A stretch of 12,211 bases of DNA, taken from Candidatus Competibacteraceae bacterium. GTDB taxonomy: Bacteria > Pseudomonadota > Gammaproteobacteria > Competibacterales > Competibacteraceae. Both the position numbers and the translations under genes were made by a program. Below the pieces are notes generated by a model. That model was not told the origin of the DNA and searched no databases. It saw only the letters and a list, made by a program, of their open reading frames with translations. The DNA lies in NCBI GenBank assembly GCA_007120095.1, contig SKOM01000265.1, positions 1 through 12,211 on the forward strand, given 5' to 3'. This document shows positions 1 to 7,270 of the stretch, in pieces. How positions within the stretch are numbered: the stretch's first letter is position 1; each line of letters begins with the position of its first letter.

Positions 1-517
1 GGCTGTTTGTGTTGCTGTGGAGCACGGGTTTTATCAGCGCCAAATACGGTTTGCCCTACAGTGAACCGTTTGCCTTTCTGGCCTGGCGGATGTTTTTCAA
101 TCTGCTGTGTTTTGCCCTGCTGCTGAAACTTTTTGCTGTAGTCTTGCCACGCAGCCCGCGCCTGTGGGGACAGCAGTTGCTGGCCGGTGCCCTGATTCAC
201 GGGGCTTACCTGGGAGGGGTATTCTCGGCCATTGATGCCGGTATTCCGGCAGGTCTGACCGCCTTGCTGGTAGGGCTTCAGCCGCTGCTGACCGGTCTGC
301 TGATGTATCTGGTCTGGCAGTAACGCCTCAGTCTGCGTCAATGGTTGGGTCTGCTGCCGGGGCTGGCCGGAGTCATGCTGGTGCTGCGATCGGCATGGCC
401 ATCACCGTGCTTGGAGTCTATTGGGTCAACCGGGCGGTTCGTGGTGAGGGTGATCATATTACTGGAATTCAGGATATGGATAGTTTAGGCACTACACCGT
501 TGAATGGCCAACCATAA
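1..517 (+). pseudogene. EamA/DMT-family transporter, decayed (premature stop and internal deletion), 5' end outside window
   Basis: The frame is open to the left edge and encodes hydrophobic EamA-type (drug/metabolite transporter) sequence, including LLWSTGFISAKYGLPY and GLQPLLTGLL. A TAA stop falls at 321-323, but the same frame continues with RLSLRQWLGLLPGLAGVMLVL, the usual continuation of an EamA repeat. The stop therefore looks like a GAA-to-TAA change in the conserved 'ERLS.RQW' stretch. Near 390-395 the sequence jumps to another frame reading MAITVLGVYWVNR, which resembles the end of the second EamA repeat, and it closes at TAA 515-517. Intact family members have about 10 membrane helices in roughly 300 residues, so most of the second half is missing. 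The tail overlaps the convergent gspJ 3' end by 26 bases. The family assignment is fairly secure; the substrate is unknown. Confidence 0.8.
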
Positions 518-1103
518 TAAACACCCGCCGCACGGTTCCCCAGCCATCGAGTTCTAACTCGATTTCAATCGCCCGTGGCAGCAGGGCGCTGTCTGGCTCA
601 GCCGGTGGTACCGGCCAGCGCGGTTGCCAGCGGTTTTGGCGGTCGAGAAACCGGAGGCGCACGGCGGTGACTCCCGTGAGTAGCTCGGCGGCAGGCGCTT
701 GGTCAAGATCAGCGCCATCCAGTACCGGGCTGGTGGAGCGCAGCAGTCGGTCACCGTCCCACCGATAGCTCAGGCGCTGTAAACCGGCCCGTTGGGTCGC
801 CAGCGGGTTATCATAACCGCTGCGGGTCAGGCTCAGCAGCATCGGCCTGCGGGTATCGCCGACCAGAGCCGGTTGCTGACTGCCAAAGCTATCACGCACT
901 GGACGGGCAGCCAGTTGTTCCAGATCACGGCGCAGCCATTCCATGCCCAGTTGCAGTCGCCGCAGTTGTTCGCTGCGTTCCGCCAAGGCGGCCCGGGTGG
1001 CGAGCACGGTATCCAGACCCGAATAGGCGGTTGCGCCGATCACCGCGAACACGGCCATCGCCACCAGCAGCTCCAGCAGGGTCAGACCGCACTGTCGATT
1101 CAA
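492..1103 (-). CDS. gspJ: Type II secretion system minor pseudopilin GspJ
   Basis: A 203-residue protein with a type III (prepilin) signal: a short polar leader, then Gly6 followed by LTLLELLVAMAVFAVIGATAY, with Glu11 at position +5 of the mature form. A prepilin peptidase should cleave after Gly6. The rest fits the GspJ/PulJ/XcpW family, including an early RRDLEQLAARPVRD segment and a C-terminal PRAIEIELELDGWG strand. In type II systems GspJ joins GspI and GspK in the tip complex of the periplasmic pseudopilus. The start overlaps the end of gspI by four bases, which suggests translational coupling. It is the last gene of the run: no gspK follows, only the convergent transporter remnant. Leu at mature position +1 is slightly unusual, since Phe or Met is more common. 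Confidence 0.9.
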   Translation of the reverse strand: MNRQCGLTLLELLVAMAVFAVIGATAYSGLDTVLATRAALAERSEQLRRLQLGMEWLRRDLEQLAARPVRDSFGSQQPALVGDTRRPMLLSLTRSGYDNPLATQRAGLQRLSYRWDGDRLLRSTSPVLDGADLDQAPAAELLTGVTAVRLRFLDRQNRWQPRWPVPPAEPDSALLPRAIEIELELDGWGTVRRVFIMVGHSTV

Positions 1104-1471
1104 CGTTGCCGCCCTAAAAAGGCACTGAGCTGTGCCGCCGTGGTCTCGTGACCGGCGGGTCTGACGCGGACATCAAAGCGGCGCAAATCGGGTTCGGGAG
1201 TGGCGTGCACGTCGACCGTCCAATGCCACTCGCGCCCGGCCATCATGGTTTCTCCGCTGACACGGCTGCCGGCATCCGGCCAGTGATTCTCCAGTTGTTG
1301 CTCGGCGATGACATTTTCGGCAACCCATGCGGCGATGGTGCGTTCCTGCAAAATCGCCTGGGTTCGGGCGCTATCGCTGGCAGCCTGAATCAGAGCGGCC
1401 ATGGCAATGGCTAAAATGGCCAAGGCGACCAAGACTTCCAGTAGTGTAAACCCCCGTAATCGGCGGTTCAC
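1100..1471 (-). CDS. gspI: Type II secretion system minor pseudopilin GspI
   Basis: A 123-residue protein with a prepilin signal at its N-terminus: MNRRLRG followed by FTLLEVLVALAILAIAMAAL, cleaved after Gly7, with Glu at mature +5. The following segment, with AAWVAENVIAEQQL, is typical of GspI (PulI/XcpV), the minor pseudopilin that forms the tip complex with GspJ and GspK. I chose the GTG start at 1471-1469 because it overlaps the gspH stop in a four-base GTGA, the same arrangement as the gspI-gspJ junction. An upstream TTG at 1486 would add five residues and is less likely. The family call is firm; the start is probable. Confidence 0.9.
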   Translation of the reverse strand: MNRRLRGFTLLEVLVALAILAIAMAALIQAASDSARTQAILQERTIAAWVAENVIAEQQLENHWPDAGSRVSGETMMAGREWHWTVDVHATPEPDLRRFDVRVRPAGHETTAAQLSAFLGRQR

Positions 1472-1974
1472 GGCAGCGACTCCCAAACGATATGGCCGAG
1501 TAAATCGGCGCTGATCTGGTAAGCGATACCACTGCCCAATTGTCCATGCAGCGTGAGCTCAAAGGGATTGATTTCACCGCTGGCCGTCAGCCAGATGAGG
1601 GGTGGGGCATCCGGATCGAGCTTGATCACCCGACCCTCAACGCGCAGCTCCGACTCCCATTCAGACGGTAGCCGATGTTCAGCCCCTAGCGCTTGCCAGT
1701 CCGCCTCGTCACTGCGGCGCAGGAATTGATAGCGATCGGGCATCAGCCACAGTCCCCGGGTCTCGCCCAGCAGTACGGCCTCGTCGCGGTGATGTTCCAA
1801 ACGCACGGCCAGTCGCTGGACTTCACGCTCCACGCGTTGATCCTGGCCAGACAGGCCGCTAACACTGAGCACAGCTACGCCGGTCAGAATCCCCATCAGC
1901 GCCAGCGTAACCAGAACCTCTAGCAGGGTGAAGCCGCGGTCAGTCGTCCAGATTCCAGTTACCGATTTCAGCAT
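1468..1974 (-). CDS. gspH: Type II secretion system minor pseudopilin GspH
   Basis: A 168-residue protein with a 14-residue leader ending in DRG, then FTLLEVLVTLALMGILTGVAVLSV, a prepilin cleavage site plus a hydrophobic N-terminal helix. The segment with EVQRLAVRLEHHRDEAVLLGETRGLWLM is typical of GspH (PulH/XcpU), where a residue run after the helix leads into a beta-sheet domain. The frame is open up to 2079, but the ATG at 1974-1972 is the nearest start to the signal and puts the prepilin motif where the family has it. This start lies 35 bases inside gspG. Overlap on both sides (gspG and gspI) supports one polycistronic message. GspH is thought to link the pseudopilus tip to the GspG filament. 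Confidence 0.88.
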   Translation of the reverse strand: MLKSVTGIWTTDRGFTLLEVLVTLALMGILTGVAVLSVSGLSGQDQRVEREVQRLAVRLEHHRDEAVLLGETRGLWLMPDRYQFLRRSDEADWQALGAEHRLPSEWESELRVEGRVIKLDPDAPPLIWLTASGEINPFELTLHGQLGSGIAYQISADLLGHIVWESLP

Positions 1975-2377
1975 TGATACCTTCGCCACCCGGCCGACCA
2001 TCGGCACCGAGCGAATAAACATCAAACTCGCCATGTTGACCGGGATGTAAATACTGATAAGGCCGCCCCCAAGGATCACGGGGCAGTCGATCTAAATAGC
2101 CGCCAGAGCGCCAATTTGGGGCCTCAGGCTGGCCGCTGGGGCTTTGTACCAGGGCTTCCAGCCCTTGATCCGTGCTCGGATAAACAAAATTATCCAGACG
2201 ATACAGATTGAGTTGGGTTTGTAAGGCGCGGATGTCATTGCGGGCCTTGACCAAACGCGCTTCATCCGGTCGATCCATAATCCGCGGCACGACCACAGCC
2301 GCTAAAATACCCAAAATAACAACAACTACCATGACCTCAATCAAGGTGAAACCAGTATGACGAGAAACAGCACGCAT
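1940..2377 (-). CDS. gspG: Type II secretion system major pseudopilin GspG
   Basis: A 145-residue protein close to the standard GspG length. A leader of nine residues ends in Gly9, followed by FTLIEVMVVVVILGILAAVV, with Glu14 at mature +5. The region after the helix, with KARNDIRALQTQLNLYRLDN and PSTDQGLEALV, is diagnostic of GspG (PulG/XcpT), as is the C-terminal YSLGADGRPGGEG loop that binds calcium in studied homologues. GspG is the main subunit of the periplasmic pseudopilus that drives type II secretion. The gene starts at ATG 2377-2375 with a weak GTGAG ribosome site about ten bases upstream. It is the first of four pseudopilin genes. Upstream there is a 70-base gap and then pcnB, not the usual gspE/gspF. 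Confidence 0.95.
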   Translation of the reverse strand: MRAVSRHTGFTLIEVMVVVVILGILAAVVVPRIMDRPDEARLVKARNDIRALQTQLNLYRLDNFVYPSTDQGLEALVQSPSGQPEAPNWRSGGYLDRLPRDPWGRPYQYLHPGQHGEFDVYSLGADGRPGGEGINAEIGNWNLDD

Positions 2378-2398
2378 TGCAGAATACTCACAGCAGAG

Positions 2399-2414
2399 TT
2401 AACAGATTAACAGA
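2399..2414. repeat. Two exact tandem 8-base units in the pcnB-gspG gap
   Basis: The word TTAACAGA occurs twice head to tail (2399-2406 and 2407-2414) about 22 bases upstream of the gspG start. It could be part of an operator or promoter for the pseudopilin genes, but two short units may be chance. I saw no convincing sigma-70 promoter in this 70-base gap. Confidence 0.4.
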
Positions 2415-2447
2415 CTATCGAGATCACATTGAGTACGACAAGTTTGT

Positions 2448-3758
2448 TCACCTATTGGCCGCCACTTTAGCTTGACGTGGCTGATCGGTATTGATAGATA
2501 GTGCCTGCCGCCGCGCCGAGTCATCGAGTTGTTGCACCATAGTCCACCACTCCGCCAGTTCGGCCACCGGTTCTCCCGCCGCCGCCCGCAATAGCAGAAA
2601 ATCATAGGCGGCGCGAAATCGCGGGTGTTGCATAAACGCCAACGCTCGTTTGCCCGAGCGGCGCTCAAATCGGTTTTGCAAGGCCCAAATTTCCCGCATG
2701 GGTAGTGCATAACGGCGCGGCAGCGCGGTGTGCCGATTTTGGTGACGAATCAGTTCATCACAAGCCTTCTGTAGTGCTTCACCGCGAGGCATGGCTTGGA
2801 ATGCCGATTGTTGTAGCAGCGACTGTAACGGTCCCCACAGCAGCGTTGCGTACAGAAATGCCGGGGTGATGGGCCGTCCCTCGGCAATCCGCTGATCGGT
2901 ATTGGCAAATGCATGGATCAGTAAATGGCGCGGCGCGCTGTAGTATTCATTGCGTAAACAGCGGTCAGTGGCGGGAAATAAATAACGAAACAGTCCGAAT
3001 AAGCGCAACAGTTCAAAGCACTGCACGGCTTGACCGCCCATAAACAGCTTTAAGAGTTCATCAAACAATCGCGCCGGCGGAGCTTGCAACAGCAGATGAC
3101 CGAGCTGATGCAAAGGTGCTTCGGTCTCTGGAGCTAAGCGGAACCCGAGTTTGGCCATAAAACGCACCGCACGCAGCATCCGCACCGGATCTTCACGATA
3201 GCGTTGTTCGGGGTCGCCAATCAGACGCAATACTCCGGCTTGTAAATCCGCCATGCCGGAAGCATAGTCCCATACCGAAAAATCGGCAATATCGTAATAT
3301 AAGGCATTGATGGTGAAATCGCGGCGCAAGGCATCGTCTTCAATACTGCCGAATATATTGTCACTGAGAATCCGCCCATAGTCGTCGAGTTCAACGCTAA
3401 CCTCGGCGTCATCGGGATCCTGTTGGGCGCGAAACGTGGCTACCTCAATGATTTCACTGCCGAAATGGATATGTGCCAACCGAAATCGACGGCCAATCAG
3501 TCGGCAATTGCGGAATAAGCGCCGCACTTCTTCGGGGCGGGCGTCGGTGGCCACATCGAAATCCTTGGGTTCCAGGCCCAGTAATAAATCCCGTACACCA
3601 CCGCCCACCAAACAGGCGCGAAATCCAGATTCATGCAGGCGATACAGCACCTTTAAGGCACGCGGGCTGATCAGACGGCGGGAAATGGTGTGTTCGGAAC
3701 GCGGAATGACCTGAAACAACGGAATTTGTGGTGAATCAATATCCAATCGATCACTCAT
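2448..3758 (-). CDS. pcnB: Poly(A) polymerase I (PcnB, class II nucleotidyltransferase)
   Basis: A 436-residue protein that adds poly(A) tails to RNA and so promotes RNA decay. Residues 20-45 match the gammaproteobacterial PcnB entry (PRSEHTISRRLIS...ALKVLYRLHESG). The catalytic head follows: LVGGGVRDLLLG (50-61) and DFDVATDA, with metal-binding Asp66 and Asp68. Next come RRDFTINALYY (145-155) and the DPVRMLRAVRF motif shared with CCA-adding enzymes. The N-terminal RSEH segment and the basic C-terminal third (PRRYALPMREIW, RRSGKRALAF) favour poly(A) polymerase over CCA-adding enzyme. The length is near the E. coli protein. The start at ATG 3758-3756 lacks a good Shine-Dalgarno sequence. In many relatives folK follows pcnB; here gspG does. 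Confidence 0.93.
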   Translation of the reverse strand: MSDRLDIDSPQIPLFQVIPRSEHTISRRLISPRALKVLYRLHESGFRACLVGGGVRDLLLGLEPKDFDVATDARPEEVRRLFRNCRLIGRRFRLAHIHFGSEIIEVATFRAQQDPDDAEVSVELDDYGRILSDNIFGSIEDDALRRDFTINALYYDIADFSVWDYASGMADLQAGVLRLIGDPEQRYREDPVRMLRAVRFMAKLGFRLAPETEAPLHQLGHLLLQAPPARLFDELLKLFMGGQAVQCFELLRLFGLFRYLFPATDRCLRNEYYSAPRHLLIHAFANTDQRIAEGRPITPAFLYATLLWGPLQSLLQQSAFQAMPRGEALQKACDELIRHQNRHTALPRRYALPMREIWALQNRFERRSGKRALAFMQHPRFRAAYDFLLLRAAAGEPVAELAEWWTMVQQLDDSARRQALSINTDQPRQAKVAANR

Positions 3759-3782
3759 TATATCGGCTAGCTAAATCCCGTA

Positions 3783-3791
3783 ATGATAGCA
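3783..3791 (-). promoter_or_regulatory. Candidate extended -10 promoter for pcnB
   Basis: On the minus strand this reads TGC-TATCAT, fitting the TGnTATNNT extended -10 pattern, 24 bases upstream of the pcnB start. There is no good -35 at 17 bases, which extended -10 promoters tolerate. The predicted leader would be under 20 bases, consistent with the weak ribosome site. The rest of the 3759-3928 gap shows no clear promoter for the divergent SUMF1-domain gene. Confidence 0.45.
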
Positions 3792-3928
3792 TGTTGTTGT
3801 GGTCAAGGAATGAGATGAGTTCGGGTAGGGCAGGCTGATACCTGAGTGGGCTGCACTGGTATTCGCTCAACCAATCTTCTATGCTGGCTGTCGTCTGATC
3901 GCCCAAGTTACCCTGAGGATGAGATTCG

Positions 3929-4969
3929 ATGACAAACTGCGATGTCTTGAACAGAACGGTACGCAGCCTGTTGCGGGTGGTGTTACTGAGTGCCCTGTGC
4001 TGGCCCCTGCTCAGTGTGGGGCAGACCGGGGGCGAAAGTTCGGCTGACATGGAATTCTGGGAAGACCTGGCGTTTTGGGAAACTATTAAAGACAGCGACA
4101 ATCCGGAAGAATTCGCTTTATATCTGGAACTGTACCCTCAAGGGCGTTTTGTACAATTAGCCCATCTGCGTCTGCGGGCGCTAAGTGGTGAGTCGGCTGA
4201 CGCGCCTGCAGCACCCGTGGCTGCAGCACCCACCATTCCCCCATCCCCTGAGCCAACCGATATGAATGCCTTTCGTGACTGCCCCGAATGCCCGCTGATG
4301 GTCACAATCACAGCCGGAGCCTTCACCATGGGTTCAACCCAACGCGCTGATGAACAGCCGGTTCGCGAGGTGACTATTGGCCAAGACTTTGCACTAGGCA
4401 TGTATCCGGTGACGGTAGGAGAATGGCGACAGTGTGTCAATGCAGGCGCTTGCCGTTTTCAACTGGACCCAGAGCAGGCGGATAATCTGCCGGTCAGTGG
4501 GATAAGTTGGGACGATACCCAGGACTATATCAACTGGTTGAATGGAGTCACCCAAGGTGGCTATCGTCTGCCTACTGAAGCCGAATGGGAATACGCAGCT
4601 CGTGCCGGTACGACCACCGATTTTTGGTGGGGTGATGAAGTCGGCAGCGGTTTGGCGAACTGCCAAGACTGCGGTAGCCCATGGGATAATGAACAGCCCT
4701 CGCCAGTGGGGTCATTCCAGGCTAACCCTTGGGGGCTGTACGATATTCACGGCAACGTCTGGGAATGGACGGAGGACTGCTGGCAAAACCATTACCGCAA
4801 TGCGCCCACGGATGGCAGCGCTCACAGCGAGCGTTTTTGCATTGAGGGCGTTCAGCGTGGTGGCAGCTATCGGCTCGATTCAGAATACATGCGGACATCC
4901 CGACGCTTTCGCTATGATCGCGATGTCCGCTTTGTGCACAACGGATTTAGAGTGGCGAAAACGCTTTAA
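3929..4969 (+). CDS. Exported SUMF1/FGE-sulfatase-domain protein lacking the FGE active-site cysteines
   Basis: A 346-residue protein. Residues 1-31 form a likely signal peptide: basic RTVRSLLR, hydrophobic VVLLSALCWPLL, possible cleavage near SVG-QT. Residues 49-85 (FWETIKDSDNPEEFALYLELYPQGRF) match a short helical repeat often found in bacterial proteins beside kinase or peptidase domains. An Ala/Pro-rich linker leads to a SUMF1 domain (about 117-346) with ITAGAFTMGS, GYRLPTEAEWEYAARAG, GLYDIHGNVWEWTEDCW and GFRVAKTL. True formylglycine-generating enzymes carry two cysteines after the RGGS motif. Here RGGSYRLDSEYMRTSRR has Leu and Met there, so oxidase activity is unlikely and a binding role more plausible. 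GAGG at 3914-3917 may serve as the ribosome site. It is tail to tail with the SH3b-DUF4399/kinase pair. Confidence 0.85.
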   Translation: MTNCDVLNRTVRSLLRVVLLSALCWPLLSVGQTGGESSADMEFWEDLAFWETIKDSDNPEEFALYLELYPQGRFVQLAHLRLRALSGESADAPAAPVAAAPTIPPSPEPTDMNAFRDCPECPLMVTITAGAFTMGSTQRADEQPVREVTIGQDFALGMYPVTVGEWRQCVNAGACRFQLDPEQADNLPVSGISWDDTQDYINWLNGVTQGGYRLPTEAEWEYAARAGTTTDFWWGDEVGSGLANCQDCGSPWDNEQPSPVGSFQANPWGLYDIHGNVWEWTEDCWQNHYRNAPTDGSAHSERFCIEGVQRGGSYRLDSEYMRTSRRFRYDRDVRFVHNGFRVAKTL

Positions 4970-5655
4970 CTTTCCGGCACAATAATCGTAATGGGTTTTG
5001 ACATCACCGGTGGGTTATGCGGCAGATGATTATGATCACCCATTAACAGTTGCAGGGTGTGTTCACCCGGTGGCAATTGCATCAAATGTTCGGTTTGCCC
5101 ACGGCCAAAATGGATATGGTTATCGTCCGCCGGTATCGGTTCATCCATCGACGGCAGTTGCTCGACGTTGATCAATAAATGATGGTGTCCGGTGAAGCGT
5201 CGATCCACACCGGCGGGTGACACGCCCATATTGCGTAAACCCATGCGCACCCAGACTTGCCCGCCGGGGATGATGTCGCCGTCGAACGGGGTGATGAAAT
5301 ACACGAAGGCGTCCTCAAGCGCTGGCGAGCGACCATCCTCGGTCGGTTCTGCGGTCTCCGGGGTGGTCATGTCATGGGCTTCTGGGGGTGGTTGCAACAG
5401 TCGTCCGAAGATGTAGCCCGTGCTACCGTCCAATAACTCGACCTGGTACCAACTGCCGCCAGCGGCCTCAGCGACCACCGTAATCGTCTCGCCCGCCTGT
5501 AATCCACCGATAACCGCCGATTGAGTGGTGGGCTGAGCGCGGATATTGGAATTGGACAGGGCGGTGTATTGGCCGCTTTGTGCCCAGGCTACCGTTGTTA
5601 GAACGGTCAAACTGGCAGCGATTAACAATGTGGATAGTTTGCGTAGCGTAAACAT
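4966..5655 (-). CDS. Exported protein with SH3b and DUF4399 domains
   Basis: A 229-residue protein with a signal peptide (residues 1-25, basic RK, hydrophobic core, cleavage after AWA). Residues 29-90 form a bacterial SH3 domain (NIRAQPTTQSAVIGGLQAGE, WYQVELLDGSTGYIFGRLL), a fold often used to bind cell-wall peptides. A Pro/Glu-rich linker follows, then a DUF4399 domain (about 117-227) with YFITPFDGD, GHHHLLI (156-162), HIHFGRGQTE (180-189) and MGDHNHLPHNPP (205-216). The clustered histidines suggest metal binding, but this is inference: the domain has no assigned function that I know of. A good AAGAGGA ribosome site lies upstream of ATG 5655-5653. It starts 43 bases after the kinase gene on the same strand, so the two are probably co-transcribed. 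Its stop overlaps the convergent SUMF1 gene's stop. Confidence 0.88.
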   Translation of the reverse strand: MFTLRKLSTLLIAASLTVLTTVAWAQSGQYTALSNSNIRAQPTTQSAVIGGLQAGETITVVAEAAGGSWYQVELLDGSTGYIFGRLLQPPPEAHDMTTPETAEPTEDGRSPALEDAFVYFITPFDGDIIPGGQVWVRMGLRNMGVSPAGVDRRFTGHHHLLINVEQLPSMDEPIPADDNHIHFGRGQTEHLMQLPPGEHTLQLLMGDHNHLPHNPPVMSKPITIIVPES

Positions 5656-5698
5656 TATCGCATTTCCTCTTGATGGTGGATGGTCATAGGATAAGAGA

Positions 5699-7231
5699 TT
5701 ATTGGTTATCCTCTTGAGCTTGTAAATGTTGGCGAAGTTCTAGCAAACCGGCATGTTCAGGAGCCAGTCGTAATCCTCGGTTGATGGCGTTGAGACTGGC
5801 CGCGTGGTCTCCATCATCCAGCAATGACTCGGCCTCACCGAGGAATCGCTCGGCGGCGCGGATACGACCCAATGCCAGTAAACGGTCGCGGGCTTGAACA
5901 TTGCCGGGTGCCCGGTCGCTAATCTGTCGATAGACCTCAAAGGCGTTATTACCCTCTGGTTGGAAATACCGCCCTGCCTGCCAGTGTTGTTCACCTTGAG
6001 CGAGTAACTCGGCGATTGACAGCTCGCGGATGTCGCTGGGTAGCCCGGGTGTCTGTGCCTGGGGAACAGGTTCTGTGACTAATGTAACCACCTGCTCCGG
6101 TTCAGCAGGTGAGGGAGCAGCAGGCGCTTGTTCAGCCTGGGCTGCGGGGGGGTCGCGGAGAGGCTCAACCGAGGGTATCGTGGGCAGTAACCACCAGCCT
6201 GCTCCCCCGCCAATGACCACAAGTACTAGGATAGCGGCAATGGCTACAGGTGTTTTAGATGATCTGGCCGACTCGGCGATTTCAACAGCAGTCTCTGGTT
6301 TTTCAGTGGATTGGATCACCGTGGCCTGATCCTCATTCTCTGAAGACGCTGACTGGCCGCGCGCCTGGTCTGGGTTCAGTGGCGACCGTATAAAGAGTCC
6401 GCCACTGCCCTGCAGATACTGATCAAGTTCGCTGACAAAGGCACCCATGTCAGCAAAGCGGTCATCTGCCTGTTTGGCTAACAGGCGCTCTAACAGGGGT
6501 TGTAAGCGCTGGAGTTCTTCAGGCAATTGAGGAATGGGCGCGGTAGCATGTTTCAAAGCCAGGGAGAAGGCATCGCCTGATTGGTAGAGTTTTTGACCGG
6601 TGAGCATTTCCCACAGCATGGCCCCGAAGCTGTAGATGTCCGAGCGGTGGTCAATCGGTTTACCCAACGCTTGTTCGGGACTCATATAGCCGACACTGCC
6701 GAAGGCGAAGCCGGTACGGGTCAGTTGGCTGCTGGAACCGAGCGCTTTGGCAATACCAAAATCGGTGAGCACCGGGGATTCATCTTCACGAAATAACACA
6801 TTAAGCGGCTTAATGTCGCGATGGACGAAGTGACGCTGATGGGCATAATGCAGGGCTTTGCCCAGGATGCGTGCAATATGCAGCGATTCCTCGACGGGTA
6901 GTCCTTTGCGGATGCGGTCGCGCAGCGAGCCGTCCGGTAAATATTCCATGGACAGATAGTAATGATTATCATGGGTGCCGATGTCGAATACCGTGACGAT
7001 GTTGCTGTGATTAAGCTGGCCGACGATATGGCCTTCGTTGAGAAATCGGGTCTTAAAGTCTTCATCGGCTCCCAGCGCCGGGCTCATCACTTTCAGCGCC
7101 ACCTTACGGTTGAGTGATTCTTGTAATGCGAGGTATACGGTCGCCATACCGCCACGACCAATCTCACGTTCAATTTTGTACCCAGGGATTTTGTAGCCGG
7201 GAATTTTGATCATCGAGTCCGACATAGGCAT
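5699..7231 (-). CDS. Transmembrane Hanks-type Ser/Thr protein kinase
   Basis: A 510-residue protein. The cytoplasmic kinase domain (about 18-275) has the full set of motifs: glycine loop GRGGMATVY (25-33), Lys47 in ALKVM, Glu66 for the Lys-Glu bridge, HRDIKPLN (137-144), DFGIA (157-161) and YMSPEQ (182-187), so it should be active. A polar juxtamembrane stretch with Ser/Thr (about 276-326) includes ATVIQSTE, a plausible autophosphorylation region. One membrane helix lies at about 328-349. The periplasmic part (350-510) has a Pro/Ala-rich linker and then helical TPR-like sequence (GEQHWQAGRYF..., AASLNAINRGLRLAPEHAGLLELRQ). It lacks PASTA domains. The start is uncertain: Met1, Met3 and Met7 are all possible and none has a strong ribosome site. 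IPGYK is duplicated at residues 10-19. Confidence 0.93.
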   Translation of the reverse strand: MPMSDSMIKIPGYKIPGYKIEREIGRGGMATVYLALQESLNRKVALKVMSPALGADEDFKTRFLNEGHIVGQLNHSNIVTVFDIGTHDNHYYLSMEYLPDGSLRDRIRKGLPVEESLHIARILGKALHYAHQRHFVHRDIKPLNVLFREDESPVLTDFGIAKALGSSSQLTRTGFAFGSVGYMSPEQALGKPIDHRSDIYSFGAMLWEMLTGQKLYQSGDAFSLALKHATAPIPQLPEELQRLQPLLERLLAKQADDRFADMGAFVSELDQYLQGSGGLFIRSPLNPDQARGQSASSENEDQATVIQSTEKPETAVEIAESARSSKTPVAIAAILVLVVIGGGAGWWLLPTIPSVEPLRDPPAAQAEQAPAAPSPAEPEQVVTLVTEPVPQAQTPGLPSDIRELSIAELLAQGEQHWQAGRYFQPEGNNAFEVYRQISDRAPGNVQARDRLLALGRIRAAERFLGEAESLLDDGDHAASLNAINRGLRLAPEHAGLLELRQHLQAQEDNQ

Positions 7232-7261
7232 TCGCAGTTGGTTTGATTAAAGGGCAATGCA

Positions 7262-7270
7262 ACAATAGCA
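7262..7270 (-). promoter_or_regulatory. Candidate extended -10 promoter for the kinase operon
   Basis: On the minus strand this reads TGC-TATTGT, an extended -10 word 30 bases upstream of the kinase start. Seventeen bases further up is CTGTCC, a poor -35. The ten-base word around it (ATAGCATGTT on the plus strand) also occurs at the pcnB promoter, in the same orientation relative to the gene. Confidence 0.4.

Noticed and set aside
1975..2079. Longer N-terminus for gspH
   Set aside because: It would put 49 residues before the FTLLE cleavage site, far longer than prepilin leaders, and lies wholly inside gspG.
2399..2710. 103-residue minus-strand open frame
   Set aside because: It is an alternative frame of the pcnB 3' end with no recognisable domain.
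3751..4101. 116-residue minus-strand open frame
   Set aside because: It lies antisense to the start of the SUMF1-domain gene and its signal peptide, has no family-like motifs, and overlaps pcnB.
3929..4969. Active formylglycine-generating enzyme
   Set aside because: Both expected catalytic cysteines are replaced and no sulfatase gene is nearby.
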